A DNA stretch of 64,000 nucleotides, taken from assembly GCF_036038375.1 (NCBI RefSeq), contig NZ_CP107935.1:372001-436000 (forward strand). Direction: 5' to 3'. The position numbers and the translations under genes were made by a program. Under the pieces are notes generated by a model that saw only the letters and a list, made by a program, of their open reading frames with translations, made no database searches and was not told the DNA's origin. Position 1 is the first letter of the stretch. Each line of letters opens with the position of its first letter. Below are positions 1 to 8,274 of this stretch, one piece after another. This DNA comes from Streptomyces sp. NBC_00414 (lineage in GTDB: Bacteria > Actinomycetota > Actinomycetes > Streptomycetales > Streptomycetaceae).

Positions 1-818
1 GGCGCGCCGGTGATCCGGTGCAGGTGAGCGGCGGTCACCGCGAGCATCGCCTCGGACCACGTCGCTGACAGGTCGCGCGCGACGGCGCGCAATGTGGTGG
101 ACCAGGCCGCGTCGAGGTCGCTGACGTGGCGGTGGAAGGTGCGGGCGGGCAGGGCGGAGTGGCCGGCCGGGCCGGCCACCGGGGGCCGGTCGGCGTACCG
201 GCCGCTCCAGTAGGCGCGGTCCTCGGTGTGGCGGTCGGACCGCTGGTAGGCCCGTTCTTCGGCCCGGACGGATTCCAGGGTGCCGAAGCCTGCCGCGGGG
301 ACGGCTTCACCGGTCGCGAGGGCGGTGTAGACCTCGGCCACGCGGCGGGCCACGAGGGAGAGGCCGAAGCCGTCCAGGGCTATGTGGTGGACCCGGTGGT
401 ACCAGAGGTACTGGTCCGGCCCGGTTCTGAGCAGGGCGTGTCCGAAGACGGGGCCGCGGGTGAGGTCGACGGGGCGGGCCATGTCCTGGTCCATCCAGGC
501 CAGGGCCGCGGCGTGCGGGTCGGGGTCGGTGGTGAGGTCGGCGATGTGGGTGTGCCACTCGCCGGCCGGGGTGCCGAGTTGCCAGGGGCGGCCGGTGTCG
601 TCGGTGACGAAGGTGACGTTGAGGGCTTCGGTCTCGGCGACCACCTGGTGCAGGGCGGTGTCGAAGACCGTGGTGTCGATGGGTCCGTCGATGCGGACGT
701 ATTCGGCGGTGTTGTAGGCGGGGCTGTCCGCGTCGAGCTGCTGGCCGGTCCAGATGCCCTCCTGGGCGGCCAGCAACGGGTGACGCCCGCCCGTCGGCGT
801 ACGGTCAGGTGTCGGCAC
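1..818 (-). CDS. NRPS, N-terminal condensation domain (ScoA/Rv0101-like), partial
   Basis: The reading frame is open from a GTG at 818 to the left edge, so only the first ~272 residues are present. They form a condensation (C) domain. It opens with HPLLAAQEGIW, typical of C-domain starts, and carries the catalytic HHxxxDG motif (HHIALDG, residues 144-150). The GTG lies inside the end of the upstream carrier-protein gene (14-nt overlap), which implies translational coupling. By position it corresponds to the NRPS of isonitrile lipopeptide clusters (ScoA, Mtb Nrp/Rv0101), which condenses the beta-isocyano acyl chain delivered by the carrier protein onto an amino acid. Adenylation and release domains lie outside the window, so the amino-acid specificity cannot be read. 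Confidence 0.9.
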   Translation of the reverse strand, partial: MPTPDRTPTGGRHPLLAAQEGIWTGQQLDADSPAYNTAEYVRIDGPIDTTVFDTALHQVVAETEALNVTFVTDDTGRPWQLGTPAGEWHTHIADLTTDPDPHAAALAWMDQDMARPVDLTRGPVFGHALLRTGPDQYLWYHRVHHIALDGFGLSLVARRVAEVYTALATGEAVPAAGFGTLESVRAEERAYQRSDRHTEDRAYWSGRYADRPPVAGPAGHSALPARTFHRHVSDLDAAWSTTLRAVARDLSATWSEAMLAVTAAHLHRITGA

Positions 819-1062
819 GGGCCGCTGCCTTCCGGCGTTGCTCCAGCAGCTGCCACCACTGGGCGAAGGATGTGCGCTCGGCGAGGTCGACGAAGCTCAC
901 GTCCACGCCGGTGGCCTGCCATCGCTCCACAAGGGTCACGATGCGCAGGGAGTCCAGGCCCGCGTCCAACGGGCTCTCCGCGAGGTCGACTTCGTCGGGC
1001 CGGAGGTGGAGAAATTCCGCGAGGTCGGCGCGGAAGGTGTCCTGGGTGAGGGGTTCGGGCAT
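805..1062 (-). CDS. acyl/peptidyl carrier protein (ScoB/Rv0100-like)
   Basis: An 85-residue free-standing carrier protein. The phosphopantetheine site is the Ser of GLDSLRIV (Ser38). The C-terminal half (SFVDLAERTSFAQWW) resembles aryl/peptidyl carrier domains that dock to a condensation domain. The ATG at 1062 is preferred over upstream in-frame starts because it is where carrier homology begins and a purine-rich GAGAGA lies before it. It sits between the acyl-ACP ligase and the NRPS and overlaps the NRPS start by 14 nt. In the isonitrile lipopeptide pathway this protein holds the fatty acyl chain while the Gly-derived isonitrile is built at C3. Confidence 0.9.
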   Translation of the reverse strand: MPEPLTQDTFRADLAEFLHLRPDEVDLAESPLDAGLDSLRIVTLVERWQATGVDVSFVDLAERTSFAQWWQLLEQRRKAAARADT

Positions 1063-1124
1063 GCGGGTTCTCTCTCGGAAGCTCGACGACGGCGTGCGGG
1101 ATGGTGCGTGCGGTGTCCGGTGCG

Positions 1125-2720
1125 TCAGTTGACCTTGCGGTCGGTGTCGGTCCAAAAGCGGTCGCGCAGTTCCCGGCGCAGGATCTTGCCGCTGGGGTTG
1201 CGCGGGACGCTGTCGATGAACTCGTAGCGGGCGGGGAGCTTGAAGCTCGCCAGCTGCGGCACCAGGTGCGTGTGCAGGTCACGGAGCGTGGGTTCCTCCC
1301 CGGAGGCGGGGACGACGAAGGCGTGCACGTACTCGCCCCAGCGTTCGTCGGGAGCGCCGACGACGACCGCCTCGGCCACACCTGGATGACTCTCCAGGAC
1401 GTTCTCGATCTCGGCGGGGTAGACGTTCTCCCCGGCGACGAGGATCGCGTCCTTGATGCGGTCGCGGATGAAGACGTAACCGTCCTCGTCGACGTAGCCG
1501 GCGTCCCCGGTGTGGATCCACCCGTCGACCAGGGTCTCCGCGGTCTTCTCGGGCAGTCTCCAGTACTCGACCATGCGGGCCGGGGTGGCCAGGCAGATCT
1601 CTCCGACGGCGCCCGGCGGCAGTTCACGGCCCTCGCCGTCGATCGCCTTGGCGCGCACACCGGGATAGGGGCGGCCTGCTGCCTGCATGCGCGGGCCGCC
1701 GGGGACATGGTCGGCGGGTGGCAGGCAGACCGCGGTGTTGCCGGTCTCGGTGAGGCCGTAGATCTGGGCGAACTCACAGTCCAGGACGGCGAGGCTCTCC
1801 TCAAGGAGTGCCTCGGAGATCGGGGAGCCGCCGTAGACCGTCTTGCGCAGGGTGGTGAAGTCCTCGGCCGCGACGCCGGGTTCGGTCAGCATCATGCGCA
1901 GCATGGCCGGCACGACACAGGCGGTGGTGATGCCCAGGTCCCGGATGAGGTCGACGGCGCTGCGGGCGGCGAAGGCGCGCATGGCGACCACGGTCGTACC
2001 CGCGTTGAAGTTCTGCGTGGCCCACCACAGCCCTCCGACGTGGAAGCCGGGGATGCCGATCAGGGCGATGTCGCCGGTGCGCCAGTCGATCCAGTCCAGC
2101 CCTTCGCTCGCCAGGGCGTCCCGGATCGCGAAGAAGCTGCGGTGGGCGAGAACGACGCCCTTGGGCAGTCCCGTGGTGCCGCTGGTGTAGAGCTCGGCGA
2201 CCGGAGTGTCCGGGGTGGCCTCGAACGGTGGCTCGGCGTCGGAGTGACCGGCTTTCCAGTCCGCGCAGCCGTCCGTCCCGGTGAGGGCGACGACTGTCTC
2301 CGGCGGCGTACTCCGTATGGCGTCGACGATCGACGCGAACTCGTCCTCCACGAAGAGGAGTCGGGTGCCGGAGTCCTCAAGGACGTGGCTGACCTCGGGT
2401 GCGGTGAGGCGCCAGTTGACGGGCACGAGGACGGTGCCGCTCTTGGCACAGCCGAAGAGGATCTCGTAGTAGTGCTCGGACTCCTTGCCGAGGTAGGCGA
2501 CCCGGTCGCCCTCCTTGAGCCCGGCGGCGCGCATCGCGTGGGCGACCTGGTTGGCCCCCTGGTGCAGTGCCGCGTACGTGAGGGTGCGCCCTTCGCAGAG
2601 CACTGCGGCCTGCTCGGGGCGATGCTCTGCGTGGAAGCGGGCGCTGTGCACGAGGGTGCTCAGTTCGGGATGGTGGATACGGTCGGTGGCCGGCGGTGGT
2701 GTCGCCGTGGATGACCCCAT
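1125..2720 (-). CDS. fatty acyl-ACP ligase (ScoC/FadD10-like)
   Basis: A 531-residue ANL-superfamily adenylating enzyme. It has the P-loop-like motif YTSGTTGLPKG (about residues 178-188), the GLTETG motif, the hinge/ARD region HTGDAGY and the C-terminal catalytic lysine in NPSGKILRR (Lys512). Length and motifs fit a fatty-acyl-AMP/acyl-CoA ligase. In the homologous clusters (ScoC; Mtb FadD10/Rv0099) it activates a medium-chain fatty acid and loads it directly on the small carrier protein, whose gene follows 62 nt downstream. The ATG at 2720 has AAGGA upstream. Assignment as ACP ligase rather than CoA ligase is inferred from context. Confidence 0.9.
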   Translation of the reverse strand: MGSSTATPPPATDRIHHPELSTLVHSARFHAEHRPEQAAVLCEGRTLTYAALHQGANQVAHAMRAAGLKEGDRVAYLGKESEHYYEILFGCAKSGTVLVPVNWRLTAPEVSHVLEDSGTRLLFVEDEFASIVDAIRSTPPETVVALTGTDGCADWKAGHSDAEPPFEATPDTPVAELYTSGTTGLPKGVVLAHRSFFAIRDALASEGLDWIDWRTGDIALIGIPGFHVGGLWWATQNFNAGTTVVAMRAFAARSAVDLIRDLGITTACVVPAMLRMMLTEPGVAAEDFTTLRKTVYGGSPISEALLEESLAVLDCEFAQIYGLTETGNTAVCLPPADHVPGGPRMQAAGRPYPGVRAKAIDGEGRELPPGAVGEICLATPARMVEYWRLPEKTAETLVDGWIHTGDAGYVDEDGYVFIRDRIKDAILVAGENVYPAEIENVLESHPGVAEAVVVGAPDERWGEYVHAFVVPASGEEPTLRDLHTHLVPQLASFKLPARYEFIDSVPRNPSGKILRRELRDRFWTDTDRKVN

Positions 2721-2750
2721 GGGCGGTCCTTCGGAGATCGGGGAGGCCGG

Positions 2751-3299
2751 TCAGGGAATGTTGACGAAGGCCAGGGTCGCCTCGCCGTCGCAGCGGCCAC
2801 GATCGGCGTCCCGGTACCGGTACGACGTCTCGGCGTGCAGGAACGGGCTGCCGCCGCCCACGGAGCGCCGGGTGACGGACCGGAACCGCATCTCCCCGTG
2901 GAAGGAGCGGGGGTCGACCGGGCGGCGGAAGTTACTGGCGAAGCGGGCGATGAGGACGTCGGGGAGCTGGTGACGCCAGAAGTCGTCCAGGGTCCAGGTC
3001 TCGAACCCGGCCAGCAGTCCTTCCTTCACGGACTTGGCGACCAGGTAATACATCATCTGGTTGTAGGCGATGTTGACCTCGACCGCGTTCAGGTGGCCGG
3101 TGTCGTCGATGTAGCAGGACTCCGGGATGGCGAACTCGCAGCGCACCGAGGCGAGTCCGGCCTCGGCCGTGACCACGCCGGTCCTGAGGTATTTGCAGTG
3201 CGCCTTGTAGGGCATGAGGACGCGGGCCAGCAGTTCCTCGTCCGTGGAGTAGGAGCGGTCCGGCGGCGCCTCGGTGCGGTCGGCGGGCGGCGCGGTCAC
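2751..3299 (-). CDS. FcoT-like hotdog thioesterase-fold enzyme (ScoD/Rv0098-like)
   Basis: A 182-residue protein whose length and sequence (for example [14 protein letters not shown] near the N terminus and [22 protein letters not shown] in the middle) match the FcoT family. Mtb FcoT (Rv0098) was first described as a long-chain acyl-CoA thioesterase. In isonitrile lipopeptide clusters the homologue ScoD is reported to add glycine to an alpha,beta-unsaturated acyl-ACP, making the beta-N-carboxymethyl acyl thioester. It starts with GTG at 3299 and overlaps the oxygenase stop by 4 nt (GTGA). It lies 30 nt before the acyl-ACP ligase, consistent with one transcript. Confidence 0.88.
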   Translation of the reverse strand: MTAPPADRTEAPPDRSYSTDEELLARVLMPYKAHCKYLRTGVVTAEAGLASVRCEFAIPESCYIDDTGHLNAVEVNIAYNQMMYYLVAKSVKEGLLAGFETWTLDDFWRHQLPDVLIARFASNFRRPVDPRSFHGEMRFRSVTRRSVGGGSPFLHAETSYRYRDADRGRCDGEATLAFVNIP

Positions 3300-4201
3300 G
3301 CGGTCCGGATCCCGTCGTGCAGGGGGTGCTCGTCGTGGACGGTGACGCGGTACGAGACGGTCGGCTCCGGAGTGACGGTGTGCCGGGCACGGTGGATGAG
3401 GCTGCGGTTGTCCCAGACCAGCAGGTCGCCCTTCTCGAAGCTCTGCAGGTGGATGTCGTCGTGCTCGAAGGCCTCGTCGAGCTGGCCCGTGGCGTCGAAC
3501 AGCCGCTTGAGGAGCTCGTCGTCGAGGGGGTTGCCGTCCGCGTCCTCCATGCCGACGGTGAAGCCCTCGCTGATGTAGAGCACGGTCTCGCCGGTGAGGG
3601 GGTGGGTGAAGGTGGTGGGCTGCCGGACGGCGGGGGTCCTGGTCTCGACCTCGTCGATGATCTCGGAGATGGGCCGGTAGACGTCGTGCGGACGGATCTT
3701 GAAGTACTTGCGGACGGAGTGCTTGCAGAAGGTCCCCTGAATCTCCCGCTTCAGCTCGGTGGGCAGCTTCGCGTAGGCACGGCCCATGTCGATGAAGTAC
3801 GTGCCACGGTTCTTCTCCGGCACGACCTGGGGGTGGATGAGGGTGATGCCGAAGGGGTCGGGCATGAACTGGTAGTCGGCGTGCCAGAACTTGCCGGTCT
3901 TCGGCACGCCTATCTGCTTGCCGTTCTCGGGGACGTTGGAGGAGACGAACACCTCCGGAACCTCGGGGTGTCGGTACATGGGCTCGTAGTAGGTCTCGGG
4001 ACGGCCGAGCCGTTCACCGAGCGCCAGGAACTGCTGCGGGGAGAGGTCCTGGTGCTTGAGGACCGCGATCTTCTTCGTGTAGACGGTCTGCTTCAGCGTG
4101 GCGATGTCGTCGTCGGAGGCGGTGGTGTGGTCGAAGCCCTCGACGCTCGCGCCGAGATACGAGCCGGACTGATCGGTGATCTGCATAGCGGTGATCTTCA
4201 A
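3296..4201 (-). CDS. isonitrile-forming Fe(II)/2-oxoglutarate oxygenase (ScoE/Rv0097-like)
   Basis: A 301-residue TauD/TfdA-fold enzyme, diagnostic for an isonitrile lipopeptide cluster. The metal triad is visible: HAD at His107/Asp109 and His270 in SLIHRARH. Their spacing of 163 residues equals the spacing I recall for ScoE (His132/Asp134/His295). With that 25-residue offset, the ScoE substrate-pocket residues Tyr96, Tyr97, Tyr101, Lys193 and Arg310 map onto Tyr71, Tyr72, Tyr76, Lys168 and Arg285 here. The expected reaction is two oxidative rounds plus decarboxylation, converting the N-carboxymethyl group on the beta carbon to an isonitrile. The start is TTG at 4201 with AAGG upstream; ATG at 4186 is an alternative. 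Confidence 0.93.
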   Translation of the reverse strand: MKITAMQITDQSGSYLGASVEGFDHTTASDDDIATLKQTVYTKKIAVLKHQDLSPQQFLALGERLGRPETYYEPMYRHPEVPEVFVSSNVPENGKQIGVPKTGKFWHADYQFMPDPFGITLIHPQVVPEKNRGTYFIDMGRAYAKLPTELKREIQGTFCKHSVRKYFKIRPHDVYRPISEIIDEVETRTPAVRQPTTFTHPLTGETVLYISEGFTVGMEDADGNPLDDELLKRLFDATGQLDEAFEHDDIHLQSFEKGDLLVWDNRSLIHRARHTVTPEPTVSYRVTVHDEHPLHDGIRTA

Positions 4202-4258
4202 AGCGGTTGCCTTCTGTGCGTCGGGTTGCGGAACTCGGGTTTGTGCAGGCGGGGTTGT

Positions 4259-4498
4259 TCAGGCGGCCTGTCCGGCGTCGATCAGCTCGGCCACCCCGGC
4301 GATCGTGAGCGTGGGCCGCAACTCGCTGTCGTGGACGGTGACTCCGAGGTCGCGTTCGATACGGATGCTGATGTCGACCAAGGTCAGCGAGTCGACGTCG
4401 AGGTCGGCGAAGGTCGCCTCGGGCGTGACCCGTTCGGCCGGGATGTCGTGGAGTTTCGCGACGATCTCCACCAGTCGGTCGTAGGTGGTGGTGCTCAT
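4259..4498 (-). CDS. acyl carrier protein (second ACP of the cluster)
   Basis: A 79-residue type II acyl carrier protein with the phosphopantetheine Ser in DVDSLTLVD (Ser37) and an acidic helix II of the kind that docks fatty acid/polyketide enzymes. The ATG at 4498 overlaps the stop of the KAS III gene by 4 nt (ATGA), so the two are probably co-translated and work together. It differs from the carrier protein at 805-1062, which looks like an NRPS-type carrier. This ACP plus KAS III pair is not part of the minimal five-gene isonitrile lipopeptide set, so its cargo is unknown. It could prime or supply the acyl chain. Confidence 0.92.
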   Translation of the reverse strand: MSTTTYDRLVEIVAKLHDIPAERVTPEATFADLDVDSLTLVDISIRIERDLGVTVHDSELRPTLTIAGVAELIDAGQAA

Positions 4499-5664
4499 GA
4501 CGGGCTGTCCTCTCCGGTGCCGTGCGGGACGAGGGGGGCGTAGGGGTGAGGGGGCGGTGACAGTTCCGGCCAGGTCAGCAGGCAGGAGCCCCAGGTGAGC
4601 CCGCCGCCGAAAGCGGTGAGCAGGAGCCGGTCGCCGGGGCGGACCACTCGCTGTGCGGCGGCGTCGGCGAGGGCGAGCGGGATGGAGGCGGCACCGGTGT
4701 TGCCCACTGCGTCGACGTTGGCGACGCAGCGTTCCCGGGGCAGACCGAGGTCGTCCGCGACGGAGTGCAGAATGCGCAGGTTGGCCTGGTGGGGTACGAA
4801 GTGGTCTACGTCGTCGGTCTTCCAGCCGGCTGCGGTCAGGGTGGCGCGGGCGGATGCGGCCATGCGGGTGAGCGCATGGCGGTAGACCTCGTTGCCGCGC
4901 ATCGCGAAGTACCGCTCCGCGCGGGCGAGTTCGGGACCGACCCCGGCTTCGGTCCCAGCGCCAGCCCCGGCCCCGGCCCCGGCCCCGGCCCCGGCCCCGG
5001 CAGAGCGTCGGCGTGAGCCGCCCGCGGCCACCATGATCAGGTCCTCGTGCGTGCCGTCGCTGCCGAGGTCGAAGTGGCCGACCGCGCCCGGCTCGTCGGG
5101 GTGTCCGCCGCGCAGGACGACGGCTCCGGCGCCGTCTCCGAAGATGATCGCGTTGGCCCGGTCGAGGGGGTCCACGATGGTGGAGTAGGTGTCGGCTCCG
5201 ATCAGCAGGACCCGCTGTGCGACGCCTGCCGCTATCAGTCCGGCGGCGGTGGCGAGTCCGTAGACGAACCCGGTGCACACCGCTCCGACGTCGAAGGCCG
5301 CCACCCGGTCCAGGCCGAGCCGTGCGGCGACCGCGGGTGCGGTGGCCGGGCAGGGCCGGTCCGGGGTCGTGGTGGTGACGATCACCGTGTCGACCGGGCT
5401 CTTGCCGACGGTCGGCGATCCGGCCGGGGCGAGTCCGGCGCTGTGCAGAGCCAGCCGCCCCGCTTCGACCGCCAGGTCCGAGGTGGCCTGGCCGGGTCCG
5501 GCGACATGCCTGCGGCGGATACCCGTGCGGGTGCGGATCCAGGTGTCGTCGGTGTCCAGCCGCTGTGCCAGCTCGTCGTTCGTGACCACACGGGGTGGCA
5601 CCCAGCCGGCCACCGCGCACAGAACGGCCGCGGGAGCCTGCCGGCTCGGGGTGGGTACGGGCAC
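4495..5664 (-). CDS. 3-oxoacyl-ACP synthase III (KAS III/FabH-like)
   Basis: A 389-residue thiolase-fold KAS III. The catalytic triad is complete, counted from the GTG start: Cys130 in DVGAVCTGF, His292 in VPHQAN and Asn322 in GNTGAAS. The GTG at 5664 is chosen because AGGAGG lies 6 nt upstream (5671-5676). A run of Ala-Gly (about residues 222-237), encoded by six CCCCGG hexamers, sits where FabH proteins normally have a short loop, making the protein longer than the usual ~320-340. It is coupled to the ACP gene by an ATGA overlap. Canonical FabH condenses acyl-CoA with malonyl-ACP. Here it may make the lipid chain, or act as an acyltransferase as some FabH-like cluster enzymes do. Confidence 0.92.
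   Translation of the reverse strand: MPVPTPSRQAPAAVLCAVAGWVPPRVVTNDELAQRLDTDDTWIRTRTGIRRRHVAGPGQATSDLAVEAGRLALHSAGLAPAGSPTVGKSPVDTVIVTTTTPDRPCPATAPAVAARLGLDRVAAFDVGAVCTGFVYGLATAAGLIAAGVAQRVLLIGADTYSTIVDPLDRANAIIFGDGAGAVVLRGGHPDEPGAVGHFDLGSDGTHEDLIMVAAGGSRRRSAGAGAGAGAGAGAGAGTEAGVGPELARAERYFAMRGNEVYRHALTRMAASARATLTAAGWKTDDVDHFVPHQANLRILHSVADDLGLPRERCVANVDAVGNTGAASIPLALADAAAQRVVRPGDRLLLTAFGGGLTWGSCLLTWPELSPPPHPYAPLVPHGTGEDSPS
4965..5000. repeat. hexanucleotide microsatellite (CCCCGG)x6 inside fabH-like gene
   Basis: Six perfect CCCCGG units in tandem. On the coding (minus) strand they encode an Ala-Gly repeat, so gain or loss of whole units keeps the frame and changes only loop length. Confidence 0.9.
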
Positions 5665-5734
5665 AGCGGTCCTCCTGAAGGTGCGGTACGGGTACGGGTG
5701 GCGAAGGGCCAAGCGGCCACGACGAAGTCGACGG

Positions 5735-5806
<72 letters not shown>

Positions 5807-7171
5807 CTACACGGGCACGGCCGCTCCGCGCAGGTTGGACGTCAGCAGCACACCGCAGCCCATGCCGGCCGCGATCGCGAACACCGCGACCCGGATCCCG
5901 GCCAGTTCGCCCGACGGCCCCTGCACCACTGCGCCCGCGAGGGCCACGAGCAGGGCGAGGCCCACCGCTCCGCCCACCTGGAGGCTGGTGGAGGCCATTC
6001 CGGATGCCACGCCCTGGTCCTCGGGGGCCACGCCGGAGGCGGCCACGATCCACATGCCGGTCCACGTGGCGCCTTGTCCGAGCCCCAGCAGCACGATCCC
6101 GGGCAGCAGCAGCGGGTACGGGCCTCCCGCGCTGAGGGCGAGTCCCAGGCAGGCGGCTCCGGTCGCGCCCAGTGCCATGCCCCCGGCCAGCATGCGGCGT
6201 ACGCCGACCGCGGCCACTGCCCGTTCGCCGATCTGGGTGCCGATGGCCGTCACGACGGCGGGCAGGAGGAAGGCCAGGCCGGTCGTCCATGCGCTGTAGC
6301 CGCGCACGGTCTGGAAGTAGAGCGTCAGGAAGTAGGGAAGCGAGCTGAAGGTGGCGCTGTAGAGCGCGGTGACGGCCATCGCGAAAACGAGACCGCGATG
6401 GGCGAACAGCCGTAGCGGTACCAGGGGGTTGAGGGAGCGCTTCTCGACAGCGGCGAACAGGGTGAGGAAGACCAGTGACAGGACGGCGCTCGCCATGGTG
6501 AGCGGGCTGGTCCAGCCGGCTTCGGGTGCGTTCACCAGCAGGAACACCAGCAGGGTGACCCCTGCGGTCGCGGCCAGGGCGCCGGTCACGTCGAACTGCC
6601 TGGTGCCGGTCCGCCGCGGGTCCGGGGGGAACAGCTTCCATCCCGCCCAGGCGATCCCCGCCGCGACGGGCACGTTGACCAGGAACACGGAGTGCCAGCC
6701 GAACGCTTCCACCAGCACGCCACCGAGCAGGGAGCCGAAGCACAGGCCACCGGCGCCTGCCGCGCCCCACACCGCCAGAGCCCGGTTCCGGGCGGCGCCT
6801 TCCGCGTAGATCGTGTTGATCAGGGAGAGGGTGGCCGGGAACAGGAGCGATCCGCCGATGCCCTGGAGAGCCCGGACCGCGATGAGCGCTCCGGGTGATT
6901 CCGCGAACCCGCCCACCAGCGAGGAACCGGCGTAGACGAGCGCTGCGGCGGCGAATGTCCGACGGCGGCCGAGCAGATCCGCCGCCCGCCCACCCAGCAG
7001 CAGGAAGCCTCCCGTCGTCACGACGTAGGCGCTCACCACCCATTGCAGGTCGTGGGCGGCGAAGCCGAGGTCTGCGCCTATCTCGGGCAGTGCCACGTAG
7101 ACGATGTTGTAGTCGAGCGCGATGACCAACTGGGCGAGGGCCAGGACGAGCAGGGAAAGCCGGGCGTGCAT
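5807..7171 (-). CDS. MFS drug/metabolite exporter, DHA2-like
   Basis: A 454-residue membrane protein rich in hydrophobic helices, with the MFS motif GGRAADLLGRRRTF after the second helix and the LDYNIVYVALPEI segment in helix 1 that is typical of 14-helix DHA2 drug:H+ antiporters. The ATG at 7171 is preferred to upstream in-frame starts because GGAGGAGG lies about 9 nt before it. It sits between the beta-hydroxylase-like gene and the KAS III gene on the same strand, so its likely role is export of the lipopeptide or self-protection. The substrate is inferred from context only. Confidence 0.9.
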   Translation of the reverse strand: MHARLSLLVLALAQLVIALDYNIVYVALPEIGADLGFAAHDLQWVVSAYVVTTGGFLLLGGRAADLLGRRRTFAAAALVYAGSSLVGGFAESPGALIAVRALQGIGGSLLFPATLSLINTIYAEGAARNRALAVWGAAGAGGLCFGSLLGGVLVEAFGWHSVFLVNVPVAAGIAWAGWKLFPPDPRRTGTRQFDVTGALAATAGVTLLVFLLVNAPEAGWTSPLTMASAVLSLVFLTLFAAVEKRSLNPLVPLRLFAHRGLVFAMAVTALYSATFSSLPYFLTLYFQTVRGYSAWTTGLAFLLPAVVTAIGTQIGERAVAAVGVRRMLAGGMALGATGAACLGLALSAGGPYPLLLPGIVLLGLGQGATWTGMWIVAASGVAPEDQGVASGMASTSLQVGGAVGLALLVALAGAVVQGPSGELAGIRVAVFAIAAGMGCGVLLTSNLRGAAVPV

Positions 7172-7378
7172 GAGTCGATCCCTCCTCCACGCGTGAACGA
7201 GAAACGCAGACGGATATGGAATCCGTCGAGCAATTTCGGCCACGATAACAGTTCGAAGAAGCCTTGAGAATGCACGTATGAGAAAGTTGAAATCGAGCGA
7301 GAATTGGGCTTTCGGGCAGCCCTCGGAACCGACAGTGCGAAACCGCCGGTTCCTTTCACCGAGTGTTTCAGGTGCCTC
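7172..7378 (-). promoter_or_regulatory. intergenic leader before exporter-fabH-INLP genes
   Basis: A 207-bp gap, less GC-rich than its surroundings at 7200-7310. It contains short inverted repeats: GGGCT...AGCCC at 7307-7323 and GGAACCG...CGGTTCC around 7326-7354. It is the largest gap in the biosynthetic set and the likeliest internal promoter or terminator/attenuator. No confident -10/-35 pair was seen. Confidence 0.35.
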
Positions 7379-8131
7379 CTAATCCCCCATCAGGCGCCGT
7401 ATCTCTTCGATGAGGACGGTCAGCGCCTGCCGCTCGGGGGGCGTTGTTTCTGGATGCCAGAGGTCTATGAGCAGACAGGTCCGTGGTCGGTTTCCGTCAT
7501 TGCGCGCCGCATGCTCGAAGGAATAGTCGAAGAGCAGGCAGCACCCCTCCTGCCAGGAGCGGGTCTCCCCCGCGACCGTAAGAGTGCATCCGTCCGGAAT
7601 GTCGACGGCGAGGTGCAGATTGATGCTGAAGTTCCACAGATCACAATGCGGAGCGATCGAGGCTCCGGGCAGCAGTGTGGAGAAATGAGACTCCAGCAGA
7701 GGGCAGATCTTCTCGGTGTCTACGGCGAACTCTTTGAGCACTTTGTGCGCCGTCGGCACCGTGTCGGCCGCTTCCTCGACCAGACGTCCGCCCCGGTAGA
7801 GGTAGAGGGCTTTCCAGTTCTCCTGGCGCGCAAGATAGTGCTCGTAGTCGGAGAACGCCTCGCGCTGAACCGTCCACGCGGATTCCAGTTCTTCCTTGAT
7901 GGCTGAATGAGCTGATTCCAGGGCCTCGACCACCGGGACCAGCTCGGGGTGGGCATAGGAGTCGTGCCAGGGAGTCGGGGACAGTCCCGGCAGGATCCAC
8001 TTGGCGCCCTTCTGGAGTGGGTGCCGCGGCCCGCCTCCGCCAGGCTCCAGCATCCGCTCCACACGGCCGATCGAGTCCGCGCCGTGGTCTCTTCTGATCG
8101 CCGCGAAGGCGTCCTCTATCTCTGGCGTCAT
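7379..8131 (-). CDS. aspartyl/asparaginyl beta-hydroxylase-like Fe(II)/2OG oxygenase
   Basis: A 250-residue protein. Its C-terminal half matches the Asp_Arg_Hydrox (AspH) family: iron ligands His162 (PHCDLWN) and His207 (DYSFEHAARN), the 2-oxoglutarate arginine around Arg217 (NRPRTCLL) and the family ending LIDLWHPE. The N-terminal ~120 residues have no match I recognise. The ATG at 8131 has AGGAGG 5 nt upstream. Relatives in NRPS clusters hydroxylate the beta carbon of Asp or other amino acids, free or carrier-bound, so a tailoring role on the lipopeptide is plausible. Codon GC looks lower than in neighbouring genes, which suggests separate acquisition. It lies between the copper genes and the exporter. 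Confidence 0.82.
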   Translation of the reverse strand: MTPEIEDAFAAIRRDHGADSIGRVERMLEPGGGGPRHPLQKGAKWILPGLSPTPWHDSYAHPELVPVVEALESAHSAIKEELESAWTVQREAFSDYEHYLARQENWKALYLYRGGRLVEEAADTVPTAHKVLKEFAVDTEKICPLLESHFSTLLPGASIAPHCDLWNFSINLHLAVDIPDGCTLTVAGETRSWQEGCCLLFDYSFEHAARNDGNRPRTCLLIDLWHPETTPPERQALTVLIEEIRRLMGD

Positions 8132-8274
8132 ACGGGCCTCCTGACTGGTGCCGCGACCGGGCGCGGGGCCGAGCCGTCGCACCAGTAGTCGGACGTGGGG
8201 GGCGATGAGTTCCCGCCATGTGGCATCAACTTGCCTATGAACAAAGCGAGTTGACGAATGTCGGCCCGGCGCGG

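Noticed and set aside
1101-2714. Long plus-strand frame antisense to the acyl-ACP ligase
   Set aside because: Val/Gly/Asp-rich shadow of a gene with clear ANL motifs on the other strand; no family resemblance.
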